Assembly (NCBI RefSeq): GCF_003610995.1 | Contig: NZ_CP032543.1 | Span: forward strand, 1,426,001-1,490,000 | Source: Streptomyces griseus subsp. griseus | Lineage (GTDB): Bacteria; Actinomycetota; Actinomycetes; Streptomycetales; Streptomycetaceae | Direction: 5' to 3' | DNA length: 64,000 nt | Shown here: piece by piece, positions 48,642-56,676 of the stretch | Position numbering within the stretch: the stretch's first letter is position 1 | Layout: each line of letters opens with the position of its first letter | The notes under the pieces: model-generated | The model's input: the letters and a program-made list of their open reading frames with translations, nothing else | Told to the model about the DNA's origin: nothing | Databases searched by the model: none | Made by a program: the position numbers and the translations under genes

Positions 48642-49319
48642 TCACTCGCCCCGCAGCTCGGCGGCGAGCGGCCCTTCCCCCGACACCTCGATCCGCCCGT
48701 CCTTGACCGCCTCCGCGAGGGTGACATCGCCGCGCCCCAGCTCCAGGCAGAGTTCGGCGTCGAGAGTGATACGGGCGTCAGGCCGGGGCGCCGGGCCGAA
48801 CCCGTACGGCTCACCCTCGGACCCCACCGCCGCGCCCCCTCCCGTACGGACATGGAACTCCCCCTCGTCCAGCCGCACTTCGAGGACGCCCTCGCGCGTC
48901 AGCCCCGTCAGCGCGCGCAGCAGCGGCAGGGCGAACCAGTGGGCGCGTACGGCGTCGGTGGGGCGGCGTTCGGTGAGCGCCGGGGCTCCCCACTCGGCGA
49001 GGGCGGTGAGGACCGGCAGCAGGCCGTGGCCGCGCTCGGTCAGCTCGTAGACCGAGGCGGCGGCGGGCGGCGGGAGTTTACGCCGTACGGCGAGGCCGCC
49101 CTGTTCCATGTCCTTGAGGCGGGAGGCCAGGACGTCGGTGGAGACGCCCGGCAGGTCGGCGTGGAGGTCGGTGTAGCGGCGGGGTCCGGCGAGCAGTTCG
49201 CGGACGATCAGCAGCGTCCACCGGTCGCCGACGGAGTCGAGGGCGCGGGCGGAGGCGCAGAACTGGTCGTAGCTCCGGCGTCTGACGGGGCGTGTGGCGG
49301 CGGGCTGCTGACGTGGCAT
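48642..49319 (-). CDS. HxlR-family regulator with SCP2-like C-terminal domain
   Basis: A 225-residue protein. Residues 10-100 are a winged helix of the HxlR type (ARALDSVGDRWTLLIVRELLAGPRRYTDLHADLPGVSTDVLASRLKDMEQGGL). The C-terminal 110 residues resemble an SCP2-like sterol-carrier fold (ARITLDAELCLELGRGDVTLAEAVKDGRIEV), a possible ligand site. ATG at 49319 is seven bases after TAGACT, leaderless; an ATG six codons upstream is less likely. Paired inverted repeats in the divergent spacer to the aminotransferase gene are candidate operators. Confidence 0.85.
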   Translation of the reverse strand: MPRQQPAATRPVRRRSYDQFCASARALDSVGDRWTLLIVRELLAGPRRYTDLHADLPGVSTDVLASRLKDMEQGGLAVRRKLPPPAAASVYELTERGHGLLPVLTALAEWGAPALTERRPTDAVRAHWFALPLLRALTGLTREGVLEVRLDEGEFHVRTGGGAAVGSEGEPYGFGPAPRPDARITLDAELCLELGRGDVTLAEAVKDGRIEVSGEGPLAAELRGE

Positions 49320-49341
49320 GCGACGCAGTCTAGACATGTTG

Positions 49342-49377
49342 TTGGACTTTCCAAGCTCTCACTTGGTAAAACCAAGT
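49342..49377. promoter_or_regulatory. Two CTTGG/CCAAG inverted repeats, candidate HxlR operators
   Basis: TTGGA-CTT-TCCAA at 49342-49354 and ACTTGGT-AAA-ACCAAGT at 49361-49377 are perfect inverted repeats whose centres are 21 bp apart, two helical turns. They lie between the divergent regulator and aminotransferase starts. Confidence 0.6.
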
Positions 49378-49405
49378 ATCGCAGTTCGGCTCGGGGAGGC
49401 ACCGC

Positions 49406-50617
49406 ATGGAGTTCCGGCAGTCCAGCAAGCTCAACGAGGTCTGTTACGAGATCCGGGGCCCGGTCATCGAGCACGCCAACGCCTTGGAGGAGGCGGGTCA
49501 CAGCGTGCTGCGGCTCAACACCGGAAACCCTGCGCTCTTCGGCTTCGAGGCGCCGGAGGAGATCGTCCAGGACATGATCCGGATGCTGCCCCAGGCGCAC
49601 GGCTACACCGATTCGCGCGGCATCCTCTCCGCGCGGCGGGCGGTGGCCCAGCGCTACCAGGCCATGGGGCTGACCGAGGTCGGCGTCGACGACATCTTCC
49701 TCGGCAACGGGGTCTCCGAGCTGATCTCCATGGCCGTGCAGGCGCTGCTGGAGGACGGCGACGAAGTGCTGATCCCGGCGCCCGACTTCCCCCTCTGGAC
49801 GGCGGTGACCACGCTCGCGGGCGGCAAGGCCGTGCACTACATCTGCGACGAGGGCTCCGACTGGAACCCGGACCTCGCCGACATGGCCTCGAAGATCACC
49901 GACCGGACCAAGGCCGTCGTGATCATCAACCCGAACAACCCCACCGGCGCGGTCTATCCGCGCGAGATCCTGGAGGGCATCCTCGATCTCGCGCGCCGGC
50001 ACGGGCTGATGGTCTTCGCCGACGAGATCTACGACCAGATCCTGTACGACGGGGCCGAGCACCACAGCGCCGCCGTCCTCGCCCCGGACCTGGTCTGCCT
50101 CACCTTCAGCGGGCTCTCGAAGACCTACCGGGTGGCCGGGTTCCGCTCCGGCTGGATGGTGGTCTCCGGTCCGCGGCAGCACGCCCGCAACTATCTGGAG
50201 GGCCTCACCATGCTGGCCTCCATGCGGCTGTGCCCCAACGCCCCCGCCCAGTACGCCATCCAGGCCGCGCTGGGCGGCCGGCAGTCCATCCGGGAGCTGG
50301 TGGCGCCGGGCGGCAGGCTGCACGAGCAGCGGGACCGGGCCTGGGAGCGGCTGAACGAGATCCCCGGGGTCTCGTGCGTGAAGCCGAAGGGCGCGCTGTA
50401 CGCGTTCCCGCGCATCGATCCGAAGGTCCACCCGATCGTCGACGACGAGAAGTTCGTACTCGACCTGCTGTTGCGGGAGAAGATCCAGGTGGTGCAGGGC
50501 ACGGGCTTCAGCTGGCCGCGCCCGGACCACTTCCGCATCCTGACCCTCCCGTACGCCGACGACCTCGACGCGGCGATCAGCCGCATCGGCCGCTTCCTGA
50601 ACGGATACCGCCAGTGA
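49406..50617 (+). CDS. Pyridoxal-phosphate aminotransferase (alanine/aspartate type, AlaA-like)
   Basis: A 403-residue fold-type I aminotransferase. Seen are the LRLNTGNPALFGFEAP start, NPNNPTGAVYPRE, FADEIYDQILYD, the PLP lysine in SGLSKTYRVAGFRSGWM, and the C-terminal FRILTLPYADDLDAAI with substrate Arg. Overall it is close to AlaA of E. coli, which makes alanine from pyruvate and glutamate. ATG at 49406 with GGGGAGG upstream. It is divergent from the HxlR regulator and probably its target. Confidence 0.9.
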   Translation: MEFRQSSKLNEVCYEIRGPVIEHANALEEAGHSVLRLNTGNPALFGFEAPEEIVQDMIRMLPQAHGYTDSRGILSARRAVAQRYQAMGLTEVGVDDIFLGNGVSELISMAVQALLEDGDEVLIPAPDFPLWTAVTTLAGGKAVHYICDEGSDWNPDLADMASKITDRTKAVVIINPNNPTGAVYPREILEGILDLARRHGLMVFADEIYDQILYDGAEHHSAAVLAPDLVCLTFSGLSKTYRVAGFRSGWMVVSGPRQHARNYLEGLTMLASMRLCPNAPAQYAIQAALGGRQSIRELVAPGGRLHEQRDRAWERLNEIPGVSCVKPKGALYAFPRIDPKVHPIVDDEKFVLDLLLREKIQVVQGTGFSWPRPDHFRILTLPYADDLDAAISRIGRFLNGYRQ

Positions 50618-50717
50618 CCACAACCCGTCGGGGACGGATGCCGGGACGCGCGCGGCCGTCCTGCCACTGACGGAGTTCGAGCGCTTCTTCGCGGGGCGGG
50701 GCGTCTCGCTGGCCTGA
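50618..50717 (+). other. Open frame ending LTEFERFFAGRGVSLA, possible gene remnant
   Basis: The 100 bp after the aminotransferase stop hold an open frame with no credible start that ends in a protein-like LPLTEFERFFAGRGVSLA and a stop at 50715-50717. It may be the tail of a lost gene. Nothing else supports it. Confidence 0.25.
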
Positions 50718-50749
50718 TGTACCGGCCCGCCGGTCCCGGAGACGGGAGC

Positions 50750-50780
50750 GGGCCCGGAGGCGTAGCCGGCCTCCGGGCCC
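50750..50780 (+). terminator. Terminator downstream of the aminotransferase gene
   Basis: A 12-bp perfect stem (50750-50761 with 50769-50780) and seven-base loop. Confidence 0.7.
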
Positions 50781-50814
50781 TGGGAGTGCCACCCATCTCG
50801 CACGCCGGCACGTT

Positions 50815-50940
50815 TAAGGGTCCGGGTCAGTCATGATGTCGTCGCGTCCTGCCTTTGGACCACCGCAGATCGGAGCTCTGCGGGCCGGAGTTGAACCGGC
50901 ATCTCGACGCGCGCGGGCCCGGGCCCGTTCGATCCGGCGA
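50815..50940 (-). ncRNA. Permuted tRNA-like RNA 2 (YrlA/Y-RNA-like)
   Basis: Read on the minus strand: anticodon-type strand CGTCG (50909-50905), variable AGAT, T-arm GCCGG-TTCAACT-CCGGC (50900-50884), acceptor 3' strand CCGCAGA (50883-50877), loop GCTCCGA, acceptor 5' strand TCTGCGG (50869-50863), TG, D-arm GTCC-AAAGGCA-GGAC (50860-50846) with the GG of a D-loop, G, and CGACG (50844-50840), which pairs with CGTCG. All stems are perfect. The halves are in reverse order to a tRNA. A flanking helix pairs 50926-50916 with 50828-50818 (9 of 11). There is no anticodon loop and no standard tRNA reading. Ends are estimated from pairing. Confidence 0.7.
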
Positions 50941-50952
50941 TCGGCGGCGAAT

Positions 50953-51085
50953 GCTGAGTCTGGAGCAAGAGTCTGAGATTGACGGCGGTCTGCCTCTGCC
51001 TGCTTGGGCTACTCCGGCCCGTGCCGGAGGGAGGAGTCGAACCTCCACTGGAACCGCGCCTTCACGACAAGCTTCAGTTTCAGCC
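50953..51085 (-). ncRNA. Permuted tRNA-like RNA 1 (YrlA/Y-RNA-like)
   Basis: Minus strand: GCGGTT (51057-51052), variable CCAGT, T-arm GGAGG-TTCGACT-CCTCC (51046-51030), acceptor 3' strand CTCCGGC (51029-51023), loop ACGG, acceptor 5' strand GCCGGAG (51018-51012), TA at tRNA positions 8-9, a D-arm with GCC/GGC stem and a GG-containing loop, A, then GACCGC (50990-50985), which pairs with GCGGTT. Below this, TTGTCG/CGTCAA with one mismatch flanks a seven-base bulge TGAAGGC, and GCTGA/TCAGC closes the ends. The order is 3' half before 5' half. It follows the DUF7873-type gene by 57 bp. Class and ends are inferred from pairing. Confidence 0.7.
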
Positions 51086-51141
51086 TGCGCTCCTCGCGCA
51101 CCCCGGTCACCGTCATCGGCGGCCGGGGAATCCATGGTCGG

Positions 51142-51873
51142 TCACCCGAAGAGGTAACCGAATACCGCATCACCCACCCGCTGGTCGGTGACCTCGGCGC
51201 CGTTGGCCTCCTCGCGGGCGAACTTCACGGCCTGCTGGAGCTTCTCGACCCGGTCCAGCAGCTCGTTGACGCGCCGCGCGGGCAGCGCACCGGAGAACTT
51301 GACCGTCGTCCAGTACCCGATCGGGATGTCCTCGTAGTACACCTCGACCTGCGCCGGGTGCTTCTCGGTGGCCTCCGCCTTCACGTGGTTGCGGGGCACC
51401 TTCTTCGTACGGAGGGTGCGGACCGGCTCGGTCTTCCAGGAGTCGGTGGACGGGTCCTGCACCCAGGCCTCGGCGGCGTCCAGCACCGGCAGCTTGCGGA
51501 TGAACGTGTTGAGGTCGGTCAGCTGCTTCTCCAGGAAGAGCAGGTACGACACCGGCACCTCGGCCACCAGCACCCGGCCGTCGACCTTCACATCGGCCCG
51601 GGCCGAGCAGTTCGCCCAGTCCTTCGTGGCGGTCACATCGAAGAGCCGGGTGAGCGTGGTCGCGGTGTCCCGCAGCACGTCCTCGGCCTTGACCTGGACC
51701 AGCGTCGACTCGGGCGGAAGCTGCTCGCCCTCCTCGTCCTTGGGCTGGTAGGTCCGGGAGATACCGGCCAGCAGTCCGGCCTTCTGGAGGCCGTGGTGTG
51801 CTGCCGTCAGGTCCTGGTGCGCCTTGGACTTGACGCCTTTCTCCACTGCGATGATCTGATTGAGTTTCGCCAC
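51142..51873 (-). CDS. DUF7873-type conserved protein, next to tRNA-like RNAs
   Basis: A 243-residue soluble protein beginning VAKLNQIIAVEKGVKSKAHQDLTAAHHGLQK and continuing GISRTYQPKDEEGEQLPPESTLVQV, ... LRTKKVPRNHVKAEATEKHPAQVEVYYEDIPIGYWTTVKFSGALPARRVNELLDRVEKLQQAVKFAREEAN. I recall such proteins in actinobacteria and their phages, with no known activity. The GTG at 51873 is seven bases after TAGCGT in minus orientation, so leaderless; a perfect inverted repeat covers that -10. The conserved basic region TKKVPRNHVKAEATEKH could touch RNA. The two tRNA-like RNAs lie directly downstream on the same strand. Confidence 0.8.
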   Translation of the reverse strand: MAKLNQIIAVEKGVKSKAHQDLTAAHHGLQKAGLLAGISRTYQPKDEEGEQLPPESTLVQVKAEDVLRDTATTLTRLFDVTATKDWANCSARADVKVDGRVLVAEVPVSYLLFLEKQLTDLNTFIRKLPVLDAAEAWVQDPSTDSWKTEPVRTLRTKKVPRNHVKAEATEKHPAQVEVYYEDIPIGYWTTVKFSGALPARRVNELLDRVEKLQQAVKFAREEANGAEVTDQRVGDAVFGYLFG

Positions 51874-51879
51874 GTCGAG

Positions 51880-51894
51880 GACGCTAACAGCGTC
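51880..51894 (-). promoter_or_regulatory. Inverted repeat over the promoter of the DUF7873-type gene
   Basis: GACGCT-AAC-AGCGTC is a perfect 6-3-6 inverted repeat that contains the -10 hexamer (TAGCGT on the minus strand, 51886-51881), seven bases before the GTG start. A bound repressor would block this promoter. Confidence 0.5.
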
Positions 51895-51952
51895 AACTGC
51901 GCTGTGGCCAAGGGTTTTACCGTACGCAGGTGTCACCGGGCGTCTCCGGATC

Positions 51953-53308
51953 TCACCGGACGTACGAAGGGTCGGTGTCGTCGGGGGCCGCCGGGTCCGT
52001 GTCACCGGCCAGCAGGGCTTCGAGCGCGGCGACCGGGTCCGGGTCCGGGGTGGCGCGGGGCCACCAGTCGTCGGCGCCGGGGTCGGACTCGTAGCCGTAC
52101 CAGCGGGCGTCGTGGCCGAAGCGGAGCTGGAGCGTGCCCGCCGGGTGGGTGAGGTGGTTGCGCCGGGGTGTGAAGCGCGGGAAGTCGGCGGCGGCCAGCA
52201 GGGGCCTGGCCCGGTCGAAGGGTCCGGCCGGGGGGTCCCAGGGCGTCTCCAGGACCGTGAGCCCCTCGGCGCCGCCCTGCCGCCAGGCGGCCACCGCGCG
52301 GGCCAGGTCGGTGGTGTTGCGGCCGGTGGCATGGGCGAGCTCCCGGTAGAGCGCGCGGGTGGTGGCGGTGAGCCCGGCGGTCGGGCGTGAGGCGGCGATC
52401 CGGACGGCGTCCTGCCAGGGGGTGAGCCCGGCGAGCGGATCGCGGCCCGTCGTCAGCAGGGCGTGGGCGCGGGCGGCGGCGTCGGCGGCGAGGTGGTCCA
52501 GGCCCAGCGGATCGCGCGCACCCGGCAGGTCCGGGTAGGACGGCGGCTGCCCCGGATACGGCGGTACGGGGAGGGGGGCCGGGAGCGGCGGAAGGTACCG
52601 GTCCGCCAGGGCTTCCGCCGCCGGGACCGAGGGGACAGCGGGGACGGCGGGGCGCTCGCGGGCGGTGTGGACGGCGTTGCGGCGGCCCAGCTCGTCCAGC
52701 AGCTCGCGCTCGCCCCGGCCCCGCATCAGCAGCAGGACGAACGGGTCGCTGTCCAGCAGTCGTGCGGTCTGGTAACAGAGGGCGGCGACATGCTTGCAGG
52801 GCCGGCCGTGGTCGGGGCACGTGCAGCTCGGGTCCAGGTCGTCGCCGCCGGGCAGCAGCCGGACGTCGGCCTCCCGCGCGGTGTCGGCCAGGGAGTGCGG
52901 CATCTCCTTGGCCAGCAGCGCGGAGAGGTGGCCGGGGTGGGCGGCGACCGCGTCGAGGAGGGTGTCCCAGCCGGTGTCGGTGAAGGTGCGCAGGCGCAGT
53001 TCGGCGCGGTAGGGGCGGGCGCGGCTGCCGTGCACATAGGCGACGACGCGGCCGGGGGTGACGGTGATCGCGGCGACCTTGCCCTCGTCGGCGTACGCGC
53101 GGCCGCGGGCGAGCCGGGCCCCGTCCATCGACAGGGACTCCAGCGCCGCCACCCAGGCACGGCCCCACCAGCTGTCGGCGAACGGCTCGCCCTCCTGGGA
53201 GGTGCGGGCGGGCACCGCTTCGAAGGTGCGGCGCAGGTCGTCGGGGCCGGGCCGGGCGCGGGGGGCCGGTCTCCGGGCGGCCGGTCCGGTGGTGGGGCGC
53301 GGGCTCAT
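51953..53308 (-). CDS. SWIM zinc-finger protein, partner of the SNF2 helicase
   Basis: A 451-residue protein with the SWIM motif CTCPDHGRPCKHVAALCY (Cys-x-Cys-x-n-Cys-x-His) at about residues 162-180, preceded by SWWGRAWVAALESLSMDGARLARGRAYADEGKV, the usual N-terminal block of such partners. A Pro-rich linker and a helical C-terminal domain follow. ATG at 53308 overlaps the SNF2 stop as ATGA. SWIM proteins paired with SNF2 ATPases are common in bacteria; a DNA- or protein-binding adaptor role is inferred. Confidence 0.85.
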   Translation of the reverse strand: MSPRPTTGPAARRPAPRARPGPDDLRRTFEAVPARTSQEGEPFADSWWGRAWVAALESLSMDGARLARGRAYADEGKVAAITVTPGRVVAYVHGSRARPYRAELRLRTFTDTGWDTLLDAVAAHPGHLSALLAKEMPHSLADTAREADVRLLPGGDDLDPSCTCPDHGRPCKHVAALCYQTARLLDSDPFVLLLMRGRGERELLDELGRRNAVHTARERPAVPAVPSVPAAEALADRYLPPLPAPLPVPPYPGQPPSYPDLPGARDPLGLDHLAADAAARAHALLTTGRDPLAGLTPWQDAVRIAASRPTAGLTATTRALYRELAHATGRNTTDLARAVAAWRQGGAEGLTVLETPWDPPAGPFDRARPLLAAADFPRFTPRRNHLTHPAGTLQLRFGHDARWYGYESDPGADDWWPRATPDPDPVAALEALLAGDTDPAAPDDTDPSYVR

Positions 53309-56300
53309 GCGGGCCTCCGCAGCGAGACGAGGTCGGCGAGATCGCGGTCGCTCAGCTCGGTCAGGGCGGTCTCACCGGTGGAGAGAACCGCGTCGGCCAG
53401 GGCGCGCTTGGACTCCAGCAGCTCGGCGATCCGGTCCTCCACCGTGCCCTCGGCGATGAGGCGGTGGACCTGCACGGGCTGGGTCTGGCCGATGCGGTAC
53501 GCCCGGTCGGTGGCCTGCTCCTCCACGGCCGGGTTCCACCAGCGGTCGTAGTGGATGACATGGGCGGCCCGGGTGAGGTTGAGCCCGGTCCCGGCGGCCT
53601 TGAGGGAGAGCAGGAAGACGGGGACCTCGGCGGACTGGAAGCGGTCCACCATCCGTTCCCGCTCGGCCACCGGCGTACCGCCGTGCAGGAGTTGGGACGG
53701 GATCGCGCGGGAGGCGAGGTGCGCGGAGAGGAGCTTGGCCAGGGTCACGTACTGCGTGAAGATCAGGACCGAGCTGTCCTCGGAGAGGATCGTGTCGAGG
53801 AGCTCGTCCAGCAGGGCGAGCTTGCCGGAGCGGCCGGTGAGCCGGGTGGGCTCCTCCTTCAGATACTGCGCCGGGTGGTTGCAGATCTGCTTGAGCGCGG
53901 CCAGCAGCTTCATGACCAGGCCCCGGCGGGCGATGCCCTCGGCCGCCTCGATCTGCGCCATCGTCTCGCGCACGGCCGCCTCGTAGAGCGTCGCCTGCTC
54001 CCGGGTGAGGGAGACGGGGTGGTCGGTCTCCGTCTTGGGCGGCAGCTCGGGGGCGATGCCGGGGTCGGACTTCTTTCGGCGGAGCAGGAAGGGGCGGACC
54101 AGCCGGGCGAGCCGCTCCACGGCCTCCTCGTTGCCCAGGCCCGCGGCCGTGCCGGTGTTCTCCACGATCCGGGCGTGCCGGGCCCGGAACGCCTTGAGCG
54201 GGCCGAGCAGTCCGGGCGTCGTCCAGTCGAGGAGGGCCCAGAGCTCGGAGAGGTTGTTCTCCACGGGGGTGCCGGTCAGGGCGACCCTGGCCGGGGCGGG
54301 GATGGTGCGCAGGGCCTTCGCCGTGGAGGAGTGCGGGTTCTTGACGTGCTGGGCCTCGTCGGCGACGACGAGACCCCAGGTGTGCGCGGCGAGTCGGGGT
54401 GCGCTGGAGCGCATCGTGCCGTACGTGGTGAGGACGAAGCCGCCGTCCGGCTCGCCCAGGGTCCGGTCGGTGCCGTGGAAGCGGCGGACCGGGACGCCGG
54501 GGGCGAAGCGGTTGATCTCCCGGTGCCAGTTGCCGAGAAGGGAGGCGGGGCAGACGACCAGCGTGGGGGCCCGCTGCGCGCGGTGCAGGTGGAGGGCGAT
54601 GAGGGTGATCGTCTTGCCGAGTCCCATGTCGTCGGCGAGGCAGCCGCCGAGCCCGAGCGAGGTCATCCGGTCCAGCCAGGCCAGGCCGCGCAGTTGGTAG
54701 TCGCGCAGGGTGGCGTCGAGGCCGGGCGGCGGTGCGATGGTGGTGGTGTCGGCGAGGATCCGCGTACGGAGCGCGGCGAGGGCTCCGGCGGGGACGGCCT
54801 CGACCCGCTCCCCGTCCACCTCGGCGCTCCCGGTGAGGGCGACGGCCAGCGCGTCCACCGGGTCCAGCAGCCCCAGCTCCCGCTTGCGCGCCTTCCGTAC
54901 GAGGGCGGGGTCGACGACCACCCACTGGTCGCGCAGCCGCACCACCGGGCGGTGGGCCTCGGCGAGGGTGTCCATCTCGGCCTCGGTCAGCCGCTCGTCG
55001 CCCAGCGACACCTGCCAGTCGAAGGCGAAGAGCTGCTCGGCGTCGAAGAACGAGGTGCCGTCGGTGGCCGATCCGGGCGCGGGCCGCACGACGGCGGCGG
55101 CGGTGAGCGAACGGGCCAGCTCGCGCGGCCAGTGCACGTCGACCCCGGCCCCCGCCAGCCGGGCTCCCGCGTCGCTCAGCAGCTCGTACAGCTCGTCCTC
55201 GGTGATCGCGAGCACATCGGGGACGGGCTGGTCCAGCAGCCGTTCCAGCGGGGCCCAGACCCGGGCGGCCCGGCGCAGCGCCAGCACCGCGTCGACCCGG
55301 GCGCGCGGCCCGAACGGCTCGCCCGCCGTGCCGTGCCAGAGGGCCGCCGCGTCGACCACGTACGTCGGGTCGGCGAGGCTGTGCACCTGGACGACGGCCG
55401 CGGCGGCGGGGCGGACCGCCGGGTCGTCCGGGTGGGCCGCGCGCTCCGCACCGTCGTGGTCGGCGTCCTCCCCGGCGGCCGTGACGGCGTAGGTGTCGGC
55501 GGTGTCGAACAGCTCGTAGGCGGAGAGGTCGAGGCGGAGCGAGACCCGCACGCCCGCGTCCAGTCCCGAGGCCACCTCGACGGCCCACGCCGCCGCGTGG
55601 GGCAGGTGCTGCGGCTCCCGGGCGGCGAAGGGCGCGCCCATCGCGAAGGCGGCGGCGGGGGTGCGCGGGAGGGTGTCGGCGACGGCGTCCAGGAAGGACC
55701 CGATCAGCGCCTCCGGGTCGGGGAGCCGGAGCGGGTGCGGATCCGGGAGCGGTGTCGCGTACCCCTCGAAGGGCATCGCGGCGGCGGTGGCCCGCAGATG
55801 CGCGACGTCCTCGGCGTCCCGGGGGCCCGCCCGCCAGGCGTCGTGGCCGCCCGCCGTGAGTCCGGGCAGCAGCCTGCCGCGCGCGACCAGGTGGAGCGCG
55901 TGCAGCGCGGCCACGCCCCAGCAGCGGGTGGCGGGGTGGGCGGACGCCTGGTGCCGGGCGCGGACGAGGACGGGGAGCGCGTCGGCGAGGGAGAGCAGTG
56001 CGGCGGGGACCTGGGCGCTCCGGATTCCGAGGGCCGCGGCTCCGTCCCGCCGGACGACGCTGAGCTGGGACGCGCTGTACGGCACGGTGCCGGCCGGGGC
56101 CCGGTCGTCGGCGTACCCGTCGTCCGCGTAGGTGAAGGAAGATCCGTCCCCCGTGGCCGCGCCGGCGCCCGCGTGCGGATCCCAGAAGGCGATACGGCCT
56201 TCGCGCGGGACCGGGCCCGGCAGGAAGACCGCCGCACAGCGCAGCAGGCGGCCGACGTCAGCCGTGTGCGAGGCGCCACCGCGCGGGTCGTGTGCGTCCT

Positions 56301-56328
56301 GGGCTGCTCGTGCCGCTCGTGCTGCCAT
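53305..56328 (-). CDS. SNF2-family DEAD/DEAH-box ATPase
   Basis: A 1007-residue protein. The N-terminal 500 residues are the bacterial SNF2 extension (SNF2_assoc type); the C-terminal half is the motor: LADDMGLGKTITLIALHL (Walker A), VVADEAQHVKN (box II), ALTGTPVENNLSELWALLDW, then the helicase C part SVLIFTQYVTLAKLL, FLLSLKAAGTGLNLTRA and the motif VI EEQATDRAYRIGQTQPVQVHRL. ATG at 56328 follows GGGAGGGG by nine bases. Coupled to the SWIM gene. DNA translocation is expected; the biological role is unknown. Confidence 0.92.
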   Translation of the reverse strand: MAARAARAAQDAHDPRGGASHTADVGRLLRCAAVFLPGPVPREGRIAFWDPHAGAGAATGDGSSFTYADDGYADDRAPAGTVPYSASQLSVVRRDGAAALGIRSAQVPAALLSLADALPVLVRARHQASAHPATRCWGVAALHALHLVARGRLLPGLTAGGHDAWRAGPRDAEDVAHLRATAAAMPFEGYATPLPDPHPLRLPDPEALIGSFLDAVADTLPRTPAAAFAMGAPFAAREPQHLPHAAAWAVEVASGLDAGVRVSLRLDLSAYELFDTADTYAVTAAGEDADHDGAERAAHPDDPAVRPAAAAVVQVHSLADPTYVVDAAALWHGTAGEPFGPRARVDAVLALRRAARVWAPLERLLDQPVPDVLAITEDELYELLSDAGARLAGAGVDVHWPRELARSLTAAAVVRPAPGSATDGTSFFDAEQLFAFDWQVSLGDERLTEAEMDTLAEAHRPVVRLRDQWVVVDPALVRKARKRELGLLDPVDALAVALTGSAEVDGERVEAVPAGALAALRTRILADTTTIAPPPGLDATLRDYQLRGLAWLDRMTSLGLGGCLADDMGLGKTITLIALHLHRAQRAPTLVVCPASLLGNWHREINRFAPGVPVRRFHGTDRTLGEPDGGFVLTTYGTMRSSAPRLAAHTWGLVVADEAQHVKNPHSSTAKALRTIPAPARVALTGTPVENNLSELWALLDWTTPGLLGPLKAFRARHARIVENTGTAAGLGNEEAVERLARLVRPFLLRRKKSDPGIAPELPPKTETDHPVSLTREQATLYEAAVRETMAQIEAAEGIARRGLVMKLLAALKQICNHPAQYLKEEPTRLTGRSGKLALLDELLDTILSEDSSVLIFTQYVTLAKLLSAHLASRAIPSQLLHGGTPVAERERMVDRFQSAEVPVFLLSLKAAGTGLNLTRAAHVIHYDRWWNPAVEEQATDRAYRIGQTQPVQVHRLIAEGTVEDRIAELLESKRALADAVLSTGETALTELSDRDLADLVSLRRPA

Positions 56329-56676
56329 TCCGGCCACCCCCTCCCACCTGTCTCACCGATCCGATCAGCACGGTTCATGCTGACTCTGCGAGTCTAGGCG
56401 GGAGGTCTGACAACCCTTCCCCCGGTCGCGTCACCGCAGCTCAGAGCGGTATGCGGGGCGCTCGGGGCCGGTCCGGCACCGGTTACGCCCGGTGACGGGC
56501 AGCAGGCGGCTGGGCGTTCCGCTCCTCGCCCGGTCGGCCGCGCACGACGTGCCGGGGCGGTGGGGAGCGGGCAGGGTGGCCAGCGCCAGCACGTCTCCCC
56601 CGGCGCCCCGACGAGGGCCGGGAGACGTACCGATGAGAGCCGGACGAGCACCGGACGAGCAGACGAGGACCCGCCC
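56329..56676. other. 348-bp divergent spacer with an imperfect inverted repeat
   Basis: Between the SNF2 and lipoprotein starts there is no credible gene. An inverted repeat pairs ACGTCTCCC (56591-56599) with GGGAGACGT (56620-56628), with extra pairing inside; it could be a leader hairpin or operator. Nothing else was recognised. Confidence 0.5.

Noticed and set aside
50876..51046. Ordinary tRNA genes suggested by two T-arm motifs (TTCGACT and TTCAACT)
   Set aside because: No acceptor 5' strand, D-arm or anticodon arm lies upstream of either T-arm; the matching parts lie downstream, so a standard tRNA cannot be formed.
53464..56397. Plus-strand open frame opposite the SNF2 gene
   Set aside because: It has Gly/Val/Arg-rich shadow composition and no domain, and the minus strand encodes a full SNF2 motor.
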